Assembly: GCA_024710005.1 (NCBI GenBank)
Contig: JANJVQ010000031.1
Span: forward strand, 1-64,000
From: Paludibacter sp.
Lineage (GTDB): Bacteria; Bacteroidota; Bacteroidia; Bacteroidales; Paludibacteraceae
Length of the DNA stretch: 64,000 nucleotides
Direction: 5' to 3'
Position 1 is the first letter of the stretch. Each line of letters opens with the position of its first letter. Shown in pieces: positions 43,939 through 52,136 of this stretch. The notes below the pieces were generated by a model, which worked only from the letters and a program-made list of their open reading frames with translations, made no database searches and was not told where the DNA came from. The position numbers were made by a program, and so were the translations under genes.

Positions 43939-45084
43939 TTAATACGCGTGGCTATCACTATTGATATCATCCATATCGGTTTTCTTCTTTTCAAGGGCTC
44001 TCCAGGCAATGAAGATATAACCCGCAACAATTGGCACCAGGATGGAAGCCCATGACATGGCTTTCAACGTAAACTCGCTGGATGAGGCATTGAAAATGGT
44101 CAGGGAGCTTTGCAAATCAGTTGATGACGGATAGAAAGAGGTATTATTATACCCGGCAATCAGCAACAACATGGTTACCGTTACAACCGTTCCTGCTCCT
44201 GTATACCAGATCCCTTTTTTAAATGATTGTTTCAGAATTGAGGCAATGATACCGTATAAAACAGCCACAACACCCAACAGGAATAAGATTCCAACAACCG
44301 GCATATCGATGAAGTTGTTGAAGTACTTGTACTTTTCCATGTAAACAGTGCCATCATCCTGTACAGCAAATCCTTCGGACAATAAAATTGAAATCACAAA
44401 AGCTAAGAAAAACACCACAAATGGGATGGCGTTATACAACAAATACTTATGCGAACGGTTTTCCAGTACTTCATGTTTCAGGCGGTTAATAAAAAACAGG
44501 GTTGCCTGCGTACGCGCCAGGAAAAAAATTGTCAAACCCAGGAAAAGATTTCGTGGACAAGCCAGCGCTTCGAGCCCGTGCCAGGCATTCCCCCAGCGAC
44601 TGATTACCGGAGAGGCGATGTTGGTGATATTCCCTTTCCCAACCGTAAAATCTGAGCCTGTAAAGAAAGTAGCAACGGCAACACCCAACAGGAAAGTGCC
44701 CAGCAAGCCATTGATGAACAGCAAACTGCGGTAAGTTGTTTTACCGTATACGTTACCCGGTTTCGACTGAAACTCATAAGAAAAAGCCTGTATGGTAAAC
44801 GCAAACAGGATGATGATCCACACCCAGTAAGCACCCCCGAAACTTGTTGAATAAAACAACGGGAAAGATGCAAAAAAGGCACCGCCAAAAGTAACTAAGG
44901 TAGTGAATGTATATTCCCATTTCCGTCCCAGTACATTTACAAGCAATCTTTTTTCATCTTCAGTTTTAGAAAGCGAAAAAAGCATGGATTGTCCGCCCTG
45001 AATAAAAAGGAGAAAGGTAAGTAATCCTCCCAGTAGGGAAATCAGGAACCACCAGTAATGTTGAAGAAATGCGTATGTTGTCAT
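43939..45084 (-). CDS. cydB: Cytochrome bd oxidase subunit II
   Basis: 381-aa polytopic membrane protein pairing with CydA in the bd-type quinol oxidase. The N-terminal HYWWFLISLLGGLLTFLLF and FIQGGQSMLF with repeated hydrophobic segments (about nine) match the family. The final residues are polar (KKKTDMDDINSDSHAY). It lies 95 bp downstream of cydA; the gap contains a palindromic repeat and GGAAAAC units. It ends 19 bp from convergent hisS. It provides micro-oxic respiration or oxygen scavenging. Confidence 0.95.
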   Translation of the reverse strand: MTTYAFLQHYWWFLISLLGGLLTFLLFIQGGQSMLFSLSKTEDEKRLLVNVLGRKWEYTFTTLVTFGGAFFASFPLFYSTSFGGAYWVWIIILFAFTIQAFSYEFQSKPGNVYGKTTYRSLLFINGLLGTFLLGVAVATFFTGSDFTVGKGNITNIASPVISRWGNAWHGLEALACPRNLFLGLTIFFLARTQATLFFINRLKHEVLENRSHKYLLYNAIPFVVFFLAFVISILLSEGFAVQDDGTVYMEKYKYFNNFIDMPVVGILFLLGVVAVLYGIIASILKQSFKKGIWYTGAGTVVTVTMLLLIAGYNNTSFYPSSTDLQSSLTIFNASSSEFTLKAMSWASILVPIVAGYIFIAWRALEKKKTDMDDINSDSHAY

Positions 45085-45130
45085 AATGATTTATTTAAAG
45101 TTGTTAAAATATCCCGGTTTTCGAACGCAT

Positions 45131-45181
45131 GTAAAGACGCGATGCATCGCGTCTCTACATTTCCGTTTTCCGTTTTCCGTT
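45131..45181. repeat. REP-like palindrome plus heptamer repeat between cydA and cydB
   Basis: A 20-bp perfect palindrome AGACGCGATGCATCGCGTCT (45135-45154) is followed by TTTCCG/TTTTCCG units (45160-45180) that run up to the cydA stop codon (45180-45182). A hairpin here could reduce cydB relative to cydA or protect the upstream mRNA. Confidence 0.8.
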
Positions 45182-46724
45182 ATTCGCCCGGTCCCTTCTG
45201 AATTTGTTTCACCATAATCCTGATTTCGGCAATCAGCAGGGCAGTGAAGAGGGCTAAGAAAAGGAAGAAAGTCAACTGCACCGACCCGGTTGACACGCTT
45301 GATACCGCAGCCTGTACCGGCAGCACATCCTGTATAGCCCAGGGCTGACGACCAACTTCTGCTACAACCCAGCCCAGTTGTGTTGCCAGATATCCCAGTG
45401 GAATAGAAAATAACGAACCCCACAAGAGCCAACGTACATTTTCAAGTTTCTTTTTCCAGTGGAAGAACCATACCGCCATGAAAATAACCAGGAACAACAT
45501 GCCCAATGCAACCATGATGTGGAAAGAATAGAATACCAACGCTACATTGGGAATCAAATCAGCCGGTTTCTCGAGATATCCATATCCGAAGTTTTTAAAG
45601 TTTTCATCGAGCACTGCCTTGTGCACAACAGCCAGCGAATCATTTCCGGCAGTTTTAGCTTCGCGGTAGTCATTAAACGCCTGAAGTGCTTTTTTACCAC
45701 TTGCTTGTTTTTCCACGAATGACGGCACCACTGTTCCATCAGATAAAGTATAACCCTCTATAATATCTTTAATACCGGGGACAAAAGCATCTGCATCCCG
45801 GTAACCGAGCAAGGATAAAAGTTTCGGTATCGGCACATCCATTTTCACGATGAAGGTTTCCTCGTCGTTATCGTATTGTTTTTCCGGATTGAGCAGACCC
45901 ATTGCCACGATATTTGCACCTTCTTTCCCCTCGTACAAGCCTTCCATAGCAGCCAGCTTCATGGGCTGTTTCTGTGCCACATGATAGGCAGAACCATCGC
46001 CGGTAGCAATAATCAGAATGGAAGATACTACTCCGAAAATCGCTCCGATTTTAATGCTGCGGAGGGCAAAGTCGAGTTCACGTTTTTTGAGGATAAACCA
46101 AGCGCTTACCCCTACGACAAATAACGCTCCAAGCACCCATCCCGACAAAACAGTATGCGCAAATTTATTCAGAGCGATTGGAGAAAGTAAAATTGCCCAG
46201 AAATCGACCATCTCATTACGGGCTGTATCGGGGTTAAACTGCATTCCAATCGGATGCTGCATCCAGGCATTAGCCACCAAAATCCATAGTGCTGAGAAAG
46301 TTGCACCCAACATCACCAGCCAGGTAGAAGCTAAGTGGAAGCCCCTGCTCACCTTTTTCCATCCGAAGAACATGATGGAGATGAAAGTCGCCTCTAAGAA
46401 GAAAGCGAGCATCCCTTCGATGGCCAATGGCGCACCAAAGATATCACCTACAAACCAGCTGTAATTCGACCAGTTGGTCCCGAACTGAAACTCAAGAATG
46501 ATACCGGTAGCTACCCCACAGGCAAAGTTAACCCCGAATAAGGTCATCCAGAATTTGGTAGCTTTTTTCCATTCTTCTTTTCCTGTTTTATAATATAAAG
46601 TCTCCATGATCGCCATGACAATGCCCACGCCGAGAGTCAGTGGCACAAATATCCAGTGATACATGGCAGTCAGGGCAAATTGCCCCCTCGACCAGTTAAT
46701 TAATGATACATCTAATAATTCCAT
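45180..46724 (-). CDS. cydA: Cytochrome bd oxidase subunit I
   Basis: 514-aa integral membrane subunit carrying haems b558, b595 and d. MYHWIFVPLTLGVGIVMAI near the N-terminus contains one of the conserved haem His residues. GVATGIILEFQFGTNWSNYS, the quinol-binding Q-loop region (about 255-385) and WVVAEVGRQPWAIQ (about 455-468) are typical. It is the middle gene of DUF4492-cydA-cydB. The stop codon abuts a heptamer repeat, so the extreme C-terminus may have been trimmed or changed by it. Confidence 0.97.
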   Translation of the reverse strand: MELLDVSLINWSRGQFALTAMYHWIFVPLTLGVGIVMAIMETLYYKTGKEEWKKATKFWMTLFGVNFACGVATGIILEFQFGTNWSNYSWFVGDIFGAPLAIEGMLAFFLEATFISIMFFGWKKVSRGFHLASTWLVMLGATFSALWILVANAWMQHPIGMQFNPDTARNEMVDFWAILLSPIALNKFAHTVLSGWVLGALFVVGVSAWFILKKRELDFALRSIKIGAIFGVVSSILIIATGDGSAYHVAQKQPMKLAAMEGLYEGKEGANIVAMGLLNPEKQYDNDEETFIVKMDVPIPKLLSLLGYRDADAFVPGIKDIIEGYTLSDGTVVPSFVEKQASGKKALQAFNDYREAKTAGNDSLAVVHKAVLDENFKNFGYGYLEKPADLIPNVALVFYSFHIMVALGMLFLVIFMAVWFFHWKKKLENVRWLLWGSLFSIPLGYLATQLGWVVAEVGRQPWAIQDVLPVQAAVSSVSTGSVQLTFFLFLALFTALLIAEIRIMVKQIQKGPGE

Positions 46725-46769
46725 AAGTAATATTGATATTAGTGTTTAAGATAATGATTGATAGATTTT

Positions 46770-46982
46770 TTATTTATTTGAACGGTCAATTAATTCATTC
46801 GTAACGTGATTGCCTCTTTCAGCATCAGTATCGAAATTTTGTTTAAGCTGATTGGGGAAGAAGAAAACCTTGAGGATTCCGAACATGATAAAAAGTTTAA
46901 CGATTACGATAATCCAGAGCTTTTTACCAACCGTCATATTTGAAAAACCTTCGCGGTAAAAATGGTATAGTTTTTTAAACAT
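46770..46982 (-). CDS. DUF4492 small membrane protein upstream of cydAB
   Basis: 70 aa when started at 46982 (MFKKLYHFYREGFSNM). A longer frame to 47072 would extend past the promoter box at 47017-47024, so it is rejected. A single transmembrane helix (about 22-41, KLWIIVIVKLFIMFGILKVF) follows a basic amphipathic start, with a polar C-terminal tail. DUF4492 genes commonly precede cydA in Bacteroidetes. By position and topology it may be an assembly factor or a CydX-like small subunit; this is inference. Confidence 0.9.
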   Translation of the reverse strand: MFKKLYHFYREGFSNMTVGKKLWIIVIVKLFIMFGILKVFFFPNQLKQNFDTDAERGNHVTNELIDRSNK

Positions 46983-47016
46983 TGTATTTAGATTTTTTGT
47001 AATGATTACAACTCCA

Positions 47017-47024
47017 CAAAAATA
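47017..47024 (-). promoter_or_regulatory. -7 promoter box of the DUF4492-cydAB operon
   Basis: The minus strand reads TATTTTTG, matching TAnnTTTG, 35 bp upstream of the DUF4492 start. The -33 element is not clear. Confidence 0.55.
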
Positions 47025-47056
47025 AAGATTTTTTTGATAAAAGAAACCTTTATTGT

Positions 47057-47101
47057 AAAAAAAGAGGAACAACCGCGCTGTTAAATGCGGTTATTCCTCT
47101 T
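47057..47101 (-). terminator. Terminator of the uronate operon
   Basis: On the minus strand AAGAGGAATAACCGC pairs with GCGGTTGTTCCTCTT (one mismatch) and is followed by seven Ts, 34 bp beyond the SDR stop codon. It cleanly separates the uronate operon from the cyd operon. Confidence 0.9.
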
Positions 47102-47134
47102 CATAATCCTGATAATATATTGTATCTCTACCGG

Positions 47135-47887
47135 TTATGAGAAATACAATCCTCCATTGATATCCACATTCGTACCTGTAATATAGTCCGAATCATCAGC
47201 AGCAAAGAACAGCACGAGATCTGCAATGTCTCCGGCATCACCTTCTCTTCTCAACGGATACATGCCTTTCATGCGTTCTCTGTTTTCAGGGGTATTAAAT
47301 CTGTCGTGGAAAGAAGTTGCAATGGTACCAGGAGCAAGTGCATTTACGCGAATACCTTTGGGTCCTAATTCTTTAGCCATTGATCTTGTAAATGTCATCA
47401 CGGCACCCTTCGCTGTAGCGTAAATTGAAGCTCCCGGGCCGCCGCCATCGCGGGCCGCCAATGATGAGAAGTTGATAATTGATCCGCCTTCGGTCATGTA
47501 GGGAACAACTTCACGGGTACACAACCAGCAGCTTTTCATGTTCACATCCATCAGGAAATGATACCAGGCTTCATCCTGTTCGGTTATTTGTTTACGACCA
47601 ACGAGACCACCTACAACATTCGCGAGGACATGTATTTTATCTCCGAATGCAGCTACACCTGCATCGAAAAGTTTTTTTACATCACCCGCATTGGTCATAT
47701 CACCTTGTACGACGATTCCATCTCCACCCTTTTCTTTGATAATTTTAAGCGTCTCTTCAGCATCCTCAGGATTATCGTAGTAATTAATCACGACTTTGGC
47801 TCCTTCCGAAGCTAACTTAACTGATATTGCACGTCCCAAATCGCGTGCACCACCGGTAACGATGGCTACTTTCCCTTTTAATTTCAT
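47135..47887 (-). CDS. SDR-family oxidoreductase, probable DEH reductase
   Basis: 250-aa short-chain dehydrogenase. The cofactor-binding VTGGARDLGRAI (9-20), catalytic Ser in INFSSLAARDG, the YATAK motif, and C-terminal DSDYITGTNVDINGG are all conserved. Beside alginate lyases and a KdgF cupin the best role is reduction of 4-deoxy-L-erythro-5-hexoseulose uronate (DEH) to 2-keto-3-deoxygluconate. FabG-like sequence alone would not decide this. It is the last gene of the operon before the terminator. Confidence 0.88.
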   Translation of the reverse strand: MKLKGKVAIVTGGARDLGRAISVKLASEGAKVVINYYDNPEDAEETLKIIKEKGGDGIVVQGDMTNAGDVKKLFDAGVAAFGDKIHVLANVVGGLVGRKQITEQDEAWYHFLMDVNMKSCWLCTREVVPYMTEGGSIINFSSLAARDGGGPGASIYATAKGAVMTFTRSMAKELGPKGIRVNALAPGTIATSFHDRFNTPENRERMKGMYPLRREGDAGDIADLVLFFAADDSDYITGTNVDINGGLYFS

Positions 47888-47927
47888 AATAATATTGTTT
47901 TATTTTAAGCTATATACCATTATTGTG

Positions 47928-47942
47928 ACCATAGTATATGGT
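47928..47942. promoter_or_regulatory. Inverted repeat between the MFS and SDR genes
   Basis: ACCATA-GTA-TATGGT, a perfect 6+3+6 inverted repeat, lies in the 73-bp gap. It may be an internal operator or mRNA structure. It does not match the TTGGTTGACCAA sites at the operon promoter. Confidence 0.3.
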
Positions 47943-47960
47943 AAATAACTTAATTGTAAA

Positions 47961-49427
47961 TTATTTAATTTGTTCTATTTTCCCCACCGTCAGATAAATT
48001 GACAGCAATGACAGTGGAACCAATCCTGCTAATAATCCGAACAGCAATGGCCAACTGGCTATCTGACCGGCAAATAAAATCGCGATAATAGTTCCCAATA
48101 CAGCTGCAGCTCCTCCCAATCCGGCCAGCGAACCTACCGACTTACCTCCATGTAAATCACTCGGGATAGTCTGTATGTTGGTCATGGTAAACTGGAATCC
48201 TCCAAGTACAAACGCCATCAGTATCACTGCCAAAACAGCATTAGGCGCAAGCACAGACAGGATAACCGACGGTACGATAATCGATCCGCCCAGCATCATG
48301 GCTGTTTTACGGGCCTTATCAACTGTTTTACCTTTCCTGATCAGATAGCCGGAAAACCATCCTCCGGCGATACTTCCCACCATGGCACCCACATAAGGCA
48401 CCCAGGCAGAAAATGCCAGCTCCTTGATATTCAAATTAAACTCTTCTACTAAATAGAGAGGTAAAAAAGTCACGAACATCCACCAGATCGGATCTAAGAA
48501 GAAGCGGCCAAGTATAACCGAGTAGTTTTTCTTATTTCGAAGCAGCTCACCCCAACTTTTTCCACGATCGGCTGTTGCAGATTGTGCTTCCGGTTGATTC
48601 GAAAGAATATAATGTCTTTCTTCGTCTGTAATCCAGGGATGTTCTTTCGGACCTTTTTTATTGATAATGAGCCAGGGTATTACCCAAAGGATACCCAAAC
48701 TACCCACCACAATAAAAGTCAGCTTCCAGCCCAGCCATAAATAGAGCATCAAAATGATAACCGGTGCCAAAATAGAGCCTATCGAAGCAGCTGCTCCAAA
48801 CAATCCCTGAGCAAAAGCCCGTTCTTTTTGCGGAAACCATTCTGCATTACTTTTAGTTGCCCCCGGCCAGGGACCAGCTTCTCCAAGTCCAAGCATCATC
48901 CTGAAACCTGTTAATGAGATTTTACCACGGGCTAAAGAAGTAAGCGCATCAGCTGTTCCCCAAATCAGAACAGACACTACAAATCCTTTGCGGGTACCTA
49001 TTTTGTCATAGAGTTTTCCGGAGAAAAGCTGACTGAAACCATAAGCAATCATAAAGAATATTGTAATGGTGCCCAATATGTCCTTGGCTTCTTTCGAAGC
49101 ATCATCCGGGGTCATCTGCGAATTGATAATCCCTAAATCGTACGCAATACCTTCTCTGTTAACAACAATCCGACCGTCAGCTTTTGTAAAAATGTGCTCA
49201 GCCAATTGTACCCTGATTTCACCCTTTTTATTTTTTAGTTCATAGCTGTTTGCTTCACTGTTATAAACAGCCTCATTTGTTTTTGAACCGGATGTAAACT
49301 CATTAACTAACTGATATTCGACATTGGTAACCCACATGTAATTGAGCGTACCCCTATCGAGGTAATTGATGATGGTAATTACCATGATCAGTCCAATTAC
49401 CCACCATCTTAATCCTTTTATCTTCAT
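47961..49427 (-). CDS. MFS transporter, hexuronate/ACS-type, with enlarged first loop
   Basis: 488-aa inner-membrane permease. Transmembrane helix 1 ends in NYLDRGTLNYM, the sequence typical of the anion:cation symporter (ExuT-like) family, and DKIGTRKG marks the loop between helices 2 and 3. Between helices 1 and 2 there are about 70 extra polar residues (about 40-115) not found in the usual 430-aa members. About 12 membrane segments can be counted. In this operon it probably imports unsaturated uronates or DEH from the periplasm. Confidence 0.9.
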   Translation of the reverse strand: MKIKGLRWWVIGLIMVITIINYLDRGTLNYMWVTNVEYQLVNEFTSGSKTNEAVYNSEANSYELKNKKGEIRVQLAEHIFTKADGRIVVNREGIAYDLGIINSQMTPDDASKEAKDILGTITIFFMIAYGFSQLFSGKLYDKIGTRKGFVVSVLIWGTADALTSLARGKISLTGFRMMLGLGEAGPWPGATKSNAEWFPQKERAFAQGLFGAAASIGSILAPVIILMLYLWLGWKLTFIVVGSLGILWVIPWLIINKKGPKEHPWITDEERHYILSNQPEAQSATADRGKSWGELLRNKKNYSVILGRFFLDPIWWMFVTFLPLYLVEEFNLNIKELAFSAWVPYVGAMVGSIAGGWFSGYLIRKGKTVDKARKTAMMLGGSIIVPSVILSVLAPNAVLAVILMAFVLGGFQFTMTNIQTIPSDLHGGKSVGSLAGLGGAAAVLGTIIAILFAGQIASWPLLFGLLAGLVPLSLLSIYLTVGKIEQIK

Positions 49428-49490
49428 AATATTTATTATTTGACAATTTACAAACTACTGATTCGAAAATTTGCCACACTATTCATTACT

Positions 49491-49835
49491 TTACTTTTTC
49501 AGAAAATCAGCGCGAACCGGACTGAACACATCAATCAGCATACCTGATTCAAGACATACAGCTCCATGTGGTGCATCTGGTTCAATATAGAAACCATCTC
49601 CACCTTCCAGGATTTTCTTCTCACCGTTAATCATTACTTCAAATTTACCGCTCACTACATAAGTAGCCTGTGAATGGTAGTGTTCGTGTACATAACCTAT
49701 CGCACCTTTTTCAAACTTCACTTTTACAAGCATAATCTGACCATCATAACCCATTACCTGACGGGATAAGCCTTCTCCTACCACTTCCCATTGAAGTTCA
49801 CTGCCAAGATTGTAATTTGCGCTTCTTGTTTTCAT
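49491..49835 (-). CDS. kdgF: KdgF-like cupin, unsaturated-uronate linearising protein
   Basis: 114-aa single-domain cupin. Metal ligands are in VHEHYHSQATYV and at PDAPHGAV, giving the usual three His plus Gln set. KdgF-type cupins convert 4,5-unsaturated monouronates from alginate or pectin into linear keto acids. It is 11 bp downstream of the PL17 gene, the usual context. The closely matching length and VVSGKFEVMINGE core support this over a regulatory cupin. Confidence 0.88.
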   Translation of the reverse strand: MKTRSANYNLGSELQWEVVGEGLSRQVMGYDGQIMLVKVKFEKGAIGYVHEHYHSQATYVVSGKFEVMINGEKKILEGGDGFYIEPDAPHGAVCLESGMLIDVFSPVRADFLKK

Positions 49836-49846
49836 ACGTTTAATTT

Positions 49847-52051
49847 TTATTTATTTGTTATTAATTTTAAATAATAGTTCCCTGTAAATTCATGATTTTC
49901 ACCTTTGTGCGTAAACTGATTTACAGACTTTTCAGTTTTATTGTTTACTGCAAAAAGCAGTGTTTTATTTTCCGCTGTTATAATCTCTACCACGCTGACT
50001 GACTCATTGTCGATAAGCAGTTTTAAAGAATTAATATTACTGCGATAACCTACGGTCACTTCTTTTGTTATATCATATAAACCATGCGGTTCAATTACTG
50101 ACACAAAAGTGTGATTTGCCGCGTTGTGCTGACGAATCATGAATGCCGGATCCTGACGCAGGTTGAAGTATGGATCATTGGCTCCCGTGCGCGTCATCAT
50201 CAATTCCGACGAAGCATCTGTGAGCGTTGTAATACTGTAGAACCGGTCTCCTTTTACCCAGGTAAAACAGGCTTGAGATTTATCTGCTACACCTTTTGCT
50301 TCCAGCCACAAATGCTGATATCCATTTTTATCTCCAAGAGGTTTCAATTCAACTGTATTCTTTTGATAGTTAAAATTGGTGGAAACCATGTGTCCCTGAT
50401 AATAAAATGGCAAATCTATGGTTCGGTTTACCTGTTGTGATTTCACCCTGAAGATATCAACAATAACAGGAAATTCAAATGCAGGGTGGTTCAACATGGC
50501 AGTTGTGCGTTGCATTTCAATGCCGGGATACGCATTTTTCTCCAAAGCAGATATCAATTGAACTTCTTTAGTTGAAAAATCATGATACAATATTTCCGGA
50601 TGGAATTCAGAAGAGACATCAATTTTAGCCTCAAAATGACTGGTTTCGTTTATTGTCACCGTATTATGAGCAATAGTCTGCATAGCCCAGGAATAATTCT
50701 CCTTTGTATAATGCCCACCATATTTAGGTTCAATATTCAAGAAACGTACTGCACCGTAATCAGTCAGGATTGCATTTCCGTTGTCATGCAACGTAATACT
50801 GAGTTTATCATAATGCCCGTGAGATAACCCGTGGGATGTAGCCTTGTATGTGAGGCAAGTTGCATCAGGCGTATTGCTGTTTCTCATAATGGCAATACCG
50901 CCTTCCGTACCGTGTTGTCCGTCACGCATAAACAACGATTCGTAGGTATAATAAGGTTTGTTCTTTTCTTTATAGAAAGCTTTTGCTGTAGCAATTCCTG
51001 CATCAGAAACGACAAAATCACCCTGCTGCCCAACGATATCAAAAAGCGATTTATTTTTCGGATTGTTCTTATAGGCAATATTGACCGCGTACACAATTTC
51101 CTGTGTTTTAAATGTTTTCCTGAGGGCATCATTCAGATAGAAAATCTCTCCCTGATAAGAACTCTGCAACAATTTATCCACTGCTTTCAGCAGAATACCA
51201 TCGCGATATTCAAATATCTTCAGCTCCGGTTGCTGATGCTGAACCACCTGTGCAAATGTCATGAATGGCCAGATTGCATAGCGCTGATAATACGGACCTT
51301 CGGTAAAATATCCATCCGGAGAAAATAAAAAATCAAGTTGACGGATAAAACCTGTTTCCCCATCTTTATTCGAACCATAAAGCGCCATATCGGTAAGATT
51401 TTTATCCCCCATAACATACCCAATCATCCCAACAGCAGCTGTTGCCCAGGTTCCATGGTTATGCATTTTATTAAACACCTTGTAATTTTCAGGGTTCCCG
51501 TTCGAGATAAAATCACACATGGGATAAAACAGATTCGTTTCGATATATTTTCTATCCGATTCAGAGATAAAATCATACACACAATCGTATGCCATCGAGG
51601 TATGTACAAGCCAAACAGCTTCATTCAATGCCTGCCAGAATATCTTTCCCGGTGTTGCAGATTTAGTAGCCGGATGTAATCCCAGATCTGGATAAATTGC
51701 CGCATAAGCAAAGAGCATGTCTTTCACAAACAAAGCATATCGCTTGTCCTTTGTGATCTGAAACAAAATACCGGCTGCATTCATTTCATAGTAGTTCTTT
51801 TTGTGCTTTTCGTGGGTATATCCACCTCCTCCGTCTACGGGCTGTGGAACAATAATCTCAGCCACAAGTGCTTCATCAGCAATTTTCTTAAGTTCGTTAA
51901 ACGATTGATCGAAGATAGGATATTTACCCAGAGAGGAACGGATTTCTTTTACCCCTTTGGGTGTCAGAAACAACCCCGGATGAGTCGCTGCCACGATTAA
52001 GCTGGTAGCGAACAATAAAAGAAAAGTTGAAATGTGCTTTCTTAAATTCAT
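49847..52051 (-). CDS. PL17-type oligoalginate lyase
   Basis: About 734 aa when started at 52051 (MNLRKHISTFLLLFATS, a good signal peptide); the frame extends to 52120 but that region contains the promoter and operators. The N-terminal alpha/alpha-toroid domain (KMHNHGTWATAAVG with the catalytic Asn-His region; TEGPYYQRYAIWPF with Tyr) and the C-terminal heparinase II/III-like beta-domain (SHGLSHGHYDKLSI) are complete. PL17 enzymes cut oligoalginate exolytically to unsaturated monouronates, the substrate of the adjacent KdgF. First gene of the operon PL17-kdgF-MFS-SDR. Confidence 0.92.
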   Translation of the reverse strand: MNLRKHISTFLLLFATSLIVAATHPGLFLTPKGVKEIRSSLGKYPIFDQSFNELKKIADEALVAEIIVPQPVDGGGGYTHEKHKKNYYEMNAAGILFQITKDKRYALFVKDMLFAYAAIYPDLGLHPATKSATPGKIFWQALNEAVWLVHTSMAYDCVYDFISESDRKYIETNLFYPMCDFISNGNPENYKVFNKMHNHGTWATAAVGMIGYVMGDKNLTDMALYGSNKDGETGFIRQLDFLFSPDGYFTEGPYYQRYAIWPFMTFAQVVQHQQPELKIFEYRDGILLKAVDKLLQSSYQGEIFYLNDALRKTFKTQEIVYAVNIAYKNNPKNKSLFDIVGQQGDFVVSDAGIATAKAFYKEKNKPYYTYESLFMRDGQHGTEGGIAIMRNSNTPDATCLTYKATSHGLSHGHYDKLSITLHDNGNAILTDYGAVRFLNIEPKYGGHYTKENYSWAMQTIAHNTVTINETSHFEAKIDVSSEFHPEILYHDFSTKEVQLISALEKNAYPGIEMQRTTAMLNHPAFEFPVIVDIFRVKSQQVNRTIDLPFYYQGHMVSTNFNYQKNTVELKPLGDKNGYQHLWLEAKGVADKSQACFTWVKGDRFYSITTLTDASSELMMTRTGANDPYFNLRQDPAFMIRQHNAANHTFVSVIEPHGLYDITKEVTVGYRSNINSLKLLIDNESVSVVEIITAENKTLLFAVNNKTEKSVNQFTHKGENHEFTGNYYLKLITNK

Positions 52052-52067
52052 ATTAAATGCATACTTG

Positions 52068-52123
52068 ATTGGTTGACCAATTACAACAAACAAAAATAAA
52101 ACAATAAATTGGTTGACCAAATT
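52068..52123 (-). promoter_or_regulatory. Promoter with two identical operator-like inverted repeats before PL17
   Basis: ATTGGTTGACCAA occurs at 52068-52080 and 52108-52120, exactly 40 bp apart; each is an inverted repeat TTGGT-TG-ACCAA. A -7 box (TATTTTTG on the minus strand) lies between them at 52091-52098, so one site covers the -33 region and the other the start of transcription. The TGGT..ACCA halves recall GntR/FadR-type operators. No candidate regulator gene is in the window. Confidence 0.75.
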
Positions 52124-52136
52124 AATTTAAGTCTTT

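Noticed and set aside
46983-47072. 30-residue N-terminal extension of the DUF4492 protein
   Set aside because: It would begin upstream of the TATTTTTG promoter box, and family members start at MFKK-type sequences.
52052-52120. 23-residue N-terminal extension of the PL17 lyase
   Set aside because: This stretch holds the -7 box and both operator repeats; a proper signal peptide starts at 52051.
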